A stretch of DNA of 64,000 nt from Hygrophila difformis (Eukaryota; Streptophyta; Magnoliopsida; Lamiales; Acanthaceae). The notes beneath the pieces are model-generated. The model did not search any database, was not told the DNA's origin, and saw only the letters and a list, made by a program, of their open reading frames with translations. The position numbers and the translations under genes are program-made. Position 1 is the stretch's first letter. The number at the start of each line of letters is the position of its first letter. This document shows, piece by piece, positions 58,801 to 64,000 of the stretch. Location: the NCBI GenBank assembly GCA_030278955.1, contig JAOANR010000010.1, positions 21,358,444 to 21,422,443 on the forward strand, written 5' to 3'.

Positions 58801-59811
58801 TCAACACCAAAAAGGCTATTATATCAATAAAGACATAATCAAAATAACACATAGGAATGACAGGATGCAGCAGCAGCTGATCAATGACACAGATCGCCAC
58901 CATCAAAAAGTTGCATACCATGAAACCATGCAAGGTTTACAGTATCGCTTGGTTTGACATCGATTGCAACGTATAACAGGCCCTTTGTCGTTCCTCTGGC
59001 ATTGGTGACACATAGTAGACAATTGCCCCTACAGTATCCAGAATCGAAGGCAAGACACAACAAAGAAAACAGGTTATTCAGATCACTTGGGAGATGAAGA
59101 AATAGAGCATATAAACTATTAACGGTATCAAGAAGACTAAAGCATTTACATCTCTGCCAAGATGCACTCTTTTCGGCTTTTCCGCTGCCTCGGTGCTCTG
59201 TTTTTCTACATTAGTATCGCTAAGAGAATGTTCCCTTTGTCCATTGTTTTCTCTTTGTACACTTTTATCTCCTTCATCTCCCTTTGTCTCATCTTGTTCG
59301 TGTTTCCTCTTCCTAGTTTGTTTCTGCCTTTCCACTTTCCCGTGGCTCTCTTCCACTTCAACACCAGATTTACTTCTTAAGGGCTTCTTCCGATTCCTCG
59401 TAACCTCCTCGTCCTCCGGCTCCTTCAAATTTTGTTTGGCTTTCTGAGCAGAAACTCTCGTAGACAGCCTCCTCTGAAAAGCTCCATCTTTTACCTCCGC
59501 CGCCTCCTCTTTCACAGCCAAATTACCCACACCGGCATCGCCCTTACACTCGCGTTCCTGAAAAGTTCCTTTCTTGACCTCCTCCTCTTTCACATACATA
59601 TCTCGTCGTCTTCTTTCTCAAGCGTCACCCCTTCTGTAACAATCTCGCGCTTTTCTTCTGTCATAACTTCCCTCAAATTCCCTTCCGCCGAACCTATTCC
59701 CTGCGGACCACATAAAACCTGATTCTCCTCCGCGGGAAAGTTCAAATCCATTCCGCTTCCCTCTCCCATCTCTAATCCTCTCTCTCTGTCTCTCTCACCA
59801 AATCTTTTCAC
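45669..59811 (-). CDS. JMJ25: KDM3/JHDM2-type JmjC histone H3K9 demethylase, JMJ25/IBM1-like
   Basis: Nuclear Fe(II)/2-oxoglutarate dioxygenase. By family, it removes mono- and dimethyl groups from H3K9 and protects genes from silencing. Twelve coding exons (minus): 59811-59150, 59028-58919, 58493-58394, 58246-58093, 54944-54881, 54800-54057, 53066-52737, 52618-51989, 51661-51589, 51435-51350, 46262-46143, 45740-45669. All borders are GT-AG and the codon phases join, giving about 1,050 residues, the usual length. Order: charged Lys/Glu-rich N-terminus, RING-like CHQC..CNRC..CKPC cluster, [13 protein letters not shown], second C-rich cluster [13 protein letters not shown], JmjC domain with HCD and CPHQVRN. 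Exons 1 and 6 each need a 1-2 base shift, so it is either sequence error or early decay. Intron 10 (5.1 kb) contains a copia element. Confidence 0.92.
47487..48084. mobile_element. Stowaway-type MITE interrupted by another MITE
   Basis: Ends CTCCCCCATCCCACTAAT and ATTAGTGGGATAGAGGGAG, flanked by TA (47485-47486 and 48085-48086). A second MITE (47745-48001) sits inside. Confidence 0.8.
47745..48001. mobile_element. Nested Stowaway-like MITE
   Basis: Ends CCTCCGTTCTTTTTTA and ATAAAAGAACGGAGGAAG with flanking TA (47743-47744 and 48002-48003). Younger than the MITE that contains it. Confidence 0.75.
48176..48346 (-). repeat. 3' LTR of copia element
   Basis: 171 bp, matching 50687-50864 with a few small indels (ATTGCAGA, AGA/TATA). 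A TATATATA run lies mid-LTR. Confidence 0.92.
48278..48619 (-). pseudogene. Copia RNase H, C-terminal part
   Basis: [36 protein letters not shown], then [20 protein letters not shown], the standard end of copia Pol. A frame change separates it from the upstream RT block at about 48625. It runs into the 3' LTR. Confidence 0.85.
48347..48357 (-). other. Polypurine tract of copia element
   Basis: Minus-strand CTTGGGGGGGG just before the 3' LTR. Confidence 0.8.
48633..49874 (-). pseudogene. Copia reverse transcriptase, broken
   Basis: From 49874: [20 protein letters not shown] and [19 protein letters not shown], then after a frame break (~49660) [33 protein letters not shown], and [10 protein letters not shown] where the family has YVDD: one Asp codon is missing. 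The rest ([77 protein letters not shown]) is well kept. Loss of the second catalytic Asp would abolish activity even without the frame breaks. Confidence 0.9.
50095..50556 (-). pseudogene. Copia Gag, 5' part
   Basis: [20 protein letters not shown] begins the copia Gag (UBN2-like) domain; [32 protein letters not shown] and [16 protein letters not shown] follow. Truncated before the zinc knuckle; protease and integrase are absent between here and 49874. Confidence 0.85.
50671..50686 (-). other. Copia primer-binding site, initiator tRNA-Met
   Basis: Minus-strand TGGTATCAGAGCAAGG starts directly at the 5' LTR end. Confidence 0.92.
50687..50864 (-). repeat. 5' LTR of copia element
   Basis: 178 bp. 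With the 3' LTR it defines the element exactly. Confidence 0.92.
50865..51349. other. Intron 10, 5' part
   Basis: About 480 bp between exon 10 and the copia element. Non-coding, no further element seen. Confidence 0.6.
51350..51661 (-). CDS. JMJ25: JMJ25-like exons 9-10 (JmjC core, third iron ligand)
   Basis: Exon 9 (51661-51589) encodes [20 protein letters not shown] then KEEY. Exon 10 (51435-51350) encodes [20 protein letters not shown] then CPHQVRNLK, whose His is the third iron ligand. The intron between them is 153 bp. The 5.1-kb intron starts at donor AAG|GTAAAT. Confidence 0.94.
51699..51716 (-). repeat. Mononucleotide C18 tract (transcribed strand) near exon 9 acceptor
   Basis: Eighteen G on the plus strand, read as C18 in the JMJ25-like pre-mRNA, 38-55 nt upstream of the exon 9 acceptor. 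It is long enough to be length-polymorphic. Confidence 0.9.
51989..52618 (-). CDS. JMJ25: JMJ25-like exon 8 (acidic insert within JmjC)
   Basis: 210 codons: [12 protein letters not shown] at the start, a long acidic Asn/Ser/Asp-rich variable insert, then [20 protein letters not shown] and [16 protein letters not shown]. The insert between the HxD and the distal His is a normal feature of plant KDM3 proteins. Donor CAG|GTACTA. Confidence 0.93.
52737..53066 (-). CDS. JMJ25: JMJ25-like exon 7 (JmjC start, HxD)
   Basis: 110 codons: [80 protein letters not shown] and CDMSDA. HCD supplies two of the three iron ligands. Phase 0 at both ends. Confidence 0.94.
53067..54056. other. Intron 6 of JMJ25-like gene
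   Basis: About 990 bp. GATAAAACTTGAAAAGA.AAAGCTT words are repeated (53104-53160 and 53232-53265), as is AATGACAGAGCAGCAAAAAT (~53170 and 53270), a local duplication of ~100 bp. Nothing coding. Confidence 0.6.
54057..54800 (-). CDS. JMJ25: JMJ25-like exon 6 (C-rich cluster, apparent frameshift)
   Basis: Starts (C)[30 protein letters not shown], the third Cys cluster of the family. The frame then shifts near 54683 in ACAAAGGAAG; in the next frame [14 protein letters not shown] continues, the YLHGG motif expected here. The exon is one base short of phase, so a single A appears lost from an A-run. It ends with [18 protein letters not shown] at donor CAG|GTCATT. Confidence 0.87.
54881..54944 (-). 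CDS. JMJ25: JMJ25-like exon 5
   Basis: 64 bp encoding [20 protein letters not shown] then YC, joining in phase to both neighbours. Acceptor GAATAG, donor CTG|GTAAGT. Confidence 0.88.
54945..58092. other. Intron 4 of JMJ25-like gene
   Basis: A 3.15-kb intron with a Stowaway-type MITE (55421-55674) and a very AT-rich region (56450-57500). Between ~56550 and 57240 weak inverted words (TTTAACCATGACCACC against TGGTCATGGATAAACATGGT) hint at an old MITE. Confidence 0.55.
55421..55674. mobile_element. Stowaway-type MITE in intron 4
   Basis: Ends CTTCCTCTGTGTTTATAGG and CCTAAAAAAACAGAGGGAG, flanked by TA (55419-55420 and 55675-55676). 254 bp. Confidence 0.75.
58093..58246 (-). CDS. JMJ25: JMJ25-like exon 4
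   Basis: Begins [20 protein letters not shown], then [20 protein letters not shown] and [10 protein letters not shown], the helical segment between the zinc clusters in this family. Acceptor TTTGCAG, donor CAAG|GTATAT. The following intron is 3.15 kb. Confidence 0.92.
58394..58493 (-). CDS. JMJ25: JMJ25-like exon 3 (second zinc cluster)
   Basis: Encodes [20 protein letters not shown] then [13 protein letters not shown], completing the RING-like domain. Acceptor TTTTTAG, donor AAG|GTGAGG. Confidence 0.92.
58919..59028 (-). CDS. JMJ25: JMJ25-like exon 2 (RING-like zinc finger)
   Basis: [20 protein letters not shown] continues with [17 protein letters not shown]. This Cys-rich cluster is diagnostic of plant KDM3/JMJ25 proteins. 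Acceptor TACTGTAG, donor TCATG|GTATGC. Confidence 0.93.
59150..59811 (-). CDS. JMJ25: JMJ25-like exon 1 (N-terminus, apparent frameshift)
   Basis: Starts [31 protein letters not shown] at 59769 is an alternative start. A highly charged region follows with [17 protein letters not shown] and QTRKRKHEQ, nuclear-localisation-like basic runs. The frame is lost at about 59590-59600 in GATATGTATGTG: the upstream frame stops, while the downstream frame ([11 protein letters not shown] on) runs to the donor GAT|GTAAAT. The exon is 662 bp where a multiple of three is needed, consistent with a 2-bp gain or 1-bp loss. ATG 59599 could instead start a shorter protein. Confidence 0.82.
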
Positions 59812-59985
59812 ATGAATTGAAACCCTATGATCCGTAAAAAGGGCAACACACTTCTGAATGTCTTGTCAATGCCGGCCCTCGGTGTATGTGATTTCAATTT
59901 ATCCCGCGTTAAGAATGGATTTTGTGGCGGGCTCTTGATTCTTGAATTTCCCTCGAACGTCGCTTGATTTGAATTTAAGTAATTA

Positions 59986-60232
59986 CTCCCTCCGTCCCAG
60001 GCAAGTTGTCCTATTTGACTTTTTGGCACTGTCATTGTTCTACTTTGACTCGGCATGTATATATTTAGAAAAAATAATCAAGTTGGGTCTTGTTAAAATC
60101 ATATAATCATGTAGTTTTAGAATATATATTTTACATAATTTTATGTTGTACACATTTTGAGATATTAACGGTTGAAAAAAGTGCATTCGATTGTGTGCAA
60201 AAGTGAAACAAGACAACTTAAGTCGGACAGAG
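59986..60232. mobile_element. Stowaway-type MITE upstream of JMJ25-like gene
   Basis: CTCCCTCCGTCCCAGGCAAG to CTTAAGTCGGACAGAG, TA flanks (59984-59985 and 60233-60234). It lies about 175 bp upstream of the ATG at 59811, in the promoter or 5' UTR. Confidence 0.82.
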
Positions 60233-60234
60233 TA

Positions 60235-60611
60235 ATAGGCAGTAGTACTTGTAATTGGTAATGGGGCGGCGACATGACTTGCAAACAGCCAAACAGTGGG
60301 CAGAAGAACCAAACGTGTAACTTCTCCGCCTGTTTTAAGGCTCTTCGAACTTCGAGAAGGGAACAGCCGCCACGTGGAAGTTCCTGCGCCGTTGATATAC
60401 CGATGCGAATTGCCATGCCCATATAAAGGGCGAAAGGGTTCCTCTCCTGTGGATTGTGTATTTTTGTTACAGTTGGAGTAAAAATGTAGTGATATTTAGG
60501 AGTAGTACATTTTAGTAAAAATGTAACTGCCATGCGCATAAAAATGAAGCCGGCTAATCATCATTGGAGGAGGAGAACGCAACTCTTCAAATTCAAATTC
60601 AATGAAAATTA
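60235..60611. other. Upstream flank of JMJ25-like gene
   Basis: Relatively GC-rich DNA with a plus-strand CATATAAAGGGCG near 60420. No protein is recognised. This could be promoter DNA of the JMJ25-like gene. Confidence 0.35.
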
Positions 60612-61031
60612 GGGTCTGTCTGGATTGGCTTTTGAAAAAAATAGAAGCAGAAGTTAAAAGCATGTAACTTTTGTATTTGGATATATTTTTGAAAAGCAGC
60701 TTCTCTTTAAAAGTTTGCTTGGATGTGTAAAAGTGAAAAGTGCTTTTGAAATGTGTAATTACCAAAAATAATAAGCTACTTATATGGGATAGTATATATT
60801 TATAGTGTGATTTAAATAAACTAGTAGGGTCATTTATGACTTTGCACACATTATTAGGTGCTTTTGGCTTCTGCTTTTCGGAAAGCACCCACTGGGCTGC
60901 TGCTTCCAAAAACACTTTTGTGACTTTTCGAGGTGTTTTTGTTTTTTCTGAAAAGTCAAACAAAAAACTATTTTTTCATCAAAAGTGATTTTGGCAGACG
61001 TAAAAGCCAAAAGTATCTTTACAGAAGCCAA
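60612..61031. mobile_element. Half of a foldback MITE
   Basis: GGGTCTGTCTGGATTGGCTT starts a ~420-bp sequence matching the left arm of the next element (GCTTCTGCTTTTCGG, TTTTCGAGGTG, AAAAGTGATTTTGGCA). It lacks the matching right arm. Confidence 0.6.
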
Positions 61032-61032
61032 T

Positions 61033-61774
61033 GGGCCGTTTGGATTGGCTTTTTAAAAAAGCAGAAGCCAAAAGTAGAAATAGAAGTGAAAGCCAAAAGC
61101 AGGAGCATGTAAGTTTTGTGTTTGGATGGGGAATGTTTGAAAAGCAGCTTTTTTTCAAAAGTGTGTTTGGATGTGTAAAAGTGAAAAGTACTTTTGAAAT
61201 GTGTAATTTACCAAAAAGGATATGCTACTTATATAGGAGAGTATATATTTATAGTGTAATTTAAATCAATTAGTAGGGGCATTTATGACTCTGCACACGT
61301 TACTAAGTGTTTTTGGCTTCTGCTTTTCGGAGAAGCACCCCCTGTACTGCTTCTCCCAGAAGCACTTTTGCATATTTTCGAGGTGCTTTTGTTTTTTCTA
61401 AAAAGCCAAAACAAACACTCTTTTTTCTTCAAAAGTGCTTTTGGCAGCCAAAAGCACTTTTGAAAAAAAAGAGTGTTTGTTTTGGCTTTTTAGAAAAAAC
61501 AAAAGCACCTCAAAAATATGCAAAAATGCTTCTGGGAGAAGCAGTACAGGGGGTGCTTCTCCGAAAAGCAGAAGCCAAAAACACCTAGTAACGTGTGCAT
61601 AGTCATAAATGCTCAATTAATTTATTAAAATTACACTATGAATATATACTATCCCATATAAGTAGCATATCCTTTTTGGTAATTTACACATTGCAAAACC
61701 ACTTTTCACTTTTACACATCCAAACACTCTTTCAAAAAAAAACTGCTTTTCAAATTCCGTCCAAACACAAAAGA
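61033..61774. mobile_element. Large foldback MITE (near-palindrome)
   Basis: An inverted duplication centred on base 61446 (TTTTGGC-A-GCCAAAA). The left arm from GGGCCGTTTGGATTGGC is mirrored almost base for base by the right arm up to CCAAACACAAAAGACT (for example GCTTCTGCTTTTCGGAGAAG against CTTCTCCGAAAAGCAGAAGC). The arms are ~330-410 bp. Non-coding; a transcript would form a long double-stranded hairpin. Confidence 0.82.
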
Positions 61775-61778
61775 CTGA

Positions 61779-62366
61779 GCCCGTTTGGAATGGCTTCTAG
61801 GGAGGTGCTTTTGGCTTTTGCTTCTGCCAAAAGCACTTCTAGTAGAAATTAGGTGTTTGTTTTGGCTTTTAAGAAAAAGCAAAAGCACCTCGAAAAGCCA
61901 AAAAAATACTTTTGGGAGAAGCAGCCCAGGAGGTGTTTCTCCCAAAAGCAGAAGCTAGAAGCACCTCGTAAAATGTGCTAGGACTTAATATAAATTACAC
62001 TATAAATACCCCCACTACTTAATATAAATTACACTATAAATACCCACACTACTTAATATAAATTACACTATAAATATATATATCATATAATGTAGCACGT
62101 CCTTTTTTGTAATTACCACATTCCAAAAGCACTTTCATTTTTATTCATCCAAACATATTTTATAGAAAAAGCCGCTTTTCAAACATTCCATTTAAACACA
62201 AAAGTTACATGCTTTTGCTTTTGACTTCTGCTTCTGCTTCTACTTTTGGCTTCTGTTTTTTTCAAAAGTCAATCCAAACGGGCCCTTACATGCTTCTGCT
62301 TTTGGCTTTTCACTTCTGCTTCTGCTTTTGGCTTCTACTTTTTCTAAAAGTCAATCCAAACGGGCT
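61779..62366. mobile_element. Related foldback MITE-like sequence
   Basis: Begins GCCCGTTTGGAATGGCTTC and ends AAGTCAATCCAAACGGGC (62283, with a second copy of the end at 62364). Shares GCTTTTGGCTTCTGC words with the two preceding elements and contains a 34-bp tandem repeat. Confidence 0.65.
61983..62084 (+). repeat. Three tandem copies of a 34-bp unit
   Basis: ACTTAATATAAATTACACTA starts units at 61983, 62017 and 62051, nearly identical. Located inside the foldback element. Confidence 0.88.
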
Positions 62367-62869
62367 CCAAATAGGCTCAAACACTATTTTTTCATTAAAA
62401 GTGCTTTTGACATAAGCAAAAGTCAAACGCCCCTTTAATAGGAGTACATTTTTAATTATAGAAGAGAAGAGAAAATCTTCAAATCCAATTACACTTAATA
62501 ATTATTTATATATCTACTTTGAACTTCAAAAGATATAGCTCATCCAAAAAACAAAAAACTTCAAAAGATATACAATAGAAGATTTGCCATAAAATTTTAT
62601 AAATTCTTTTCCACCGTAACTTACCGTCCGCCACAACTCACCTTCCGGTCGCCGTTAGAAAAGCAGCCGTGCGGGAAGCATCGTTGGCCGAAACCTGCTG
62701 CCTGGAATCGCTCCATCTTGTGGCTGCTTCGGTGTATGCATCTTTTTAGGACATTTTGGCTTCTCAGAGCCAATTCACTCACCTTCCTCTATAACTCACC
62801 TGAGAAGGGGGTTTCCCATCAGACCGAGAATTTAAAATTTTGAACGCACAAATGGTTTATTAATTTTAG
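62367..62869. other. No gene seen
   Basis: AT-rich, then a slightly GC-richer patch (62610-62720). No domain or repeat ends recognised. Confidence 0.45.
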
Positions 62870-63200
62870 ACGGAATGTCTTCCTCTTATAGATAGAATGT
62901 TTTCCTCCTATAGACTTAATGTATTAACATAATGGTTGGAACTCAGGCACAACATGTTTTCCTACTATAAACAGAATGTTTGGAACTTAGGCACTACATA
63001 GATGTAGATAGAATGTTTATATAATTTTATACAGAATGTTTTCATCATATAGACAGAATGTTTTCCTCCCATAGACGTAATGTTTTAATAGAATGATTGG
63101 AACTCAGGCAAAGCATGTTTTCCTCCTATAGACTGAATGTTTTCCTCCTATGGACAGAATATTTTAACATAATGGTTGGAACTCAGGCAGAGCATTTTTT
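62870..63200 (+). repeat. Imperfect tandem repeats
   Basis: TTTTCCTCCTATAGAC(A/T)GAATG recurs about seven times, and GGTTGGAACTCAGGCA at about 62935, 63077 and 63175. A diverged short-period satellite-like patch; non-coding. Confidence 0.7.
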
Positions 63201-64000
63201 TTTTTGTTTTTAAACAGAATATATTCTTCATATAGGTGTCTGAAATTCTCTTACCCTAAACCGGGAAGCTAGCTGGCGGCTATAGTGTATGGTTTATTAA
63301 TACCACTCGAAAGAGCTATAATTTATTATCTATTAGTACAAAGTGAAAGAGCTTACCGGGTATGTTCTCATATTCGGCTTCAATGGTGTCTTCAGCATCG
63401 TCTTCTTCCTCCAAAATATTGGTTTCGTTTACCATTGAATTCTCTTCAGTATTTCCCAATATATTATCTTCTTCTTCCTTCAAAATATCTTCTAATTCAC
63501 TCGGTATGTTACACCCAGGATTTGATAACCCAGGCCGGGATGCCACCGCCATACCTCACTAGCAAAACACGACATTTCGAGCTCGCCAAGGAGATGCAAG
63601 GCTTATGGGTACTTAAAAGATTTAAATACATTTTAAATATGAGTCCGGAATAATAATAATTAATTTCAAAATACGAGATAATCATCATCCATGCACGGAA
63701 TAGAGTAAATAATGCAGCGGAAAGTAATCGCGGCCAACATGGCCAAAACTCGGGTTTAACAGGCCCGATTTAAACAGTGTTAAAATGCAAGAAATGAAAG
63801 TGTTCATGAAAAGTTTTCCCCCAATGCATGAGCATGCATCACTCGACATACTCTGTAAAAGAAAAATAGCAACGGGATTATCAGTATAAGAAATACTGAG
63901 TAAGTCAATTCCTAACAAAACAATTAAGGGGTTACATGTGTTTAATTAAAAATTGAGGTAATAACTAAAATAGGCCACCAGAAGGAGTCATTTCCACGTT
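63201..64000. other. Unassigned end of window
   Basis: A minus-strand frame at 63552-63316 (MAVASRPGLSNPGCNIPSEL, then Glu/Asp-rich) is open for 78 codons but has no domain that I recognise. The sequence around it may be the edge of a retroelement continuing beyond the window. Confidence 0.3.

Overview
The window is plant nuclear DNA, most likely from a eudicot. It has spliced genes with GT-AG introns, a KDM3-type JmjC histone demethylase and an ESCRT-III VPS32 homologue, AT-rich intergenic DNA, and dense plant transposons (SINE, LINE, Helitron, Stowaway/Harbinger/MULE-type MITEs, Ty1/copia, Ty3/gypsy and gag-only LTR elements). There is no bacterial, organellar or viral gene organisation. 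The species cannot be named from sequence alone.

Layout. 1-8.9 kb is intergenic: a minus-strand SINE with an 11-bp target duplication, three Stowaway-type MITEs, hAT-like and CACTA-like MITEs, and a 2.3-kb non-autonomous Helitron. 8.9-22.85 kb is a nest: a minus-strand gag-only LTR element (LTRs 8895-9703 and 22047-22840, target duplication gctat) is split inside its gag by a complete but dead plus-strand Ty3/gypsy element (13042-21537, 1045-bp LTRs, target duplication ctggt). 23.9-27.8 kb is a second, plus-strand gag-only element of the same family (target duplication atagg). 27.8-33.3 kb has no recognisable gene but carries two blocks of TACGACGCTA/TAGCGTCGTA words with perfect 26-bp palindromes, and a GC-rich low-complexity block. 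33.8-35.3 kb holds a Harbinger-like MITE and a MULE-like foldback. 36.2-37.8 kb is a 5'-truncated LINE. 38.0-40.6 kb is a 2.56-kb sequence bounded by perfect 18-bp inverted repeats and filled with CAGCGAC words and three tandem hairpin units.

Host genes. A plus-strand VPS32/SNF7 gene (41.08-43.54 kb) stops after four coding exons and looks 3'-truncated. A minus-strand JMJ25/IBM1-like gene occupies 59.81-45.67 kb in twelve coding exons that I could phase-match from end to end (about 1,050 residues). It encodes two zinc-finger clusters and a JmjC domain split over six exons. Its last large intron (5.09 kb) separates the third metal-ligand His from the C-terminal JmjC exons and contains a minus-strand Ty1/copia relic plus nested Stowaway MITEs. 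This resembles the heterochromatic long intron of Arabidopsis IBM1. Two apparent 1-2 base indels (exons 1 and 6) leave open whether the gene is intact.

60.6-62.4 kb is a cluster of foldback MITE-like sequences, one of them a ~0.74-kb near-palindrome. The rest of the window is short repeats and unassigned DNA. The main biological story is a histone-demethylase gene whose intron and promoter have been colonised by transposons, next to a nested graveyard of gag-only LTR elements.
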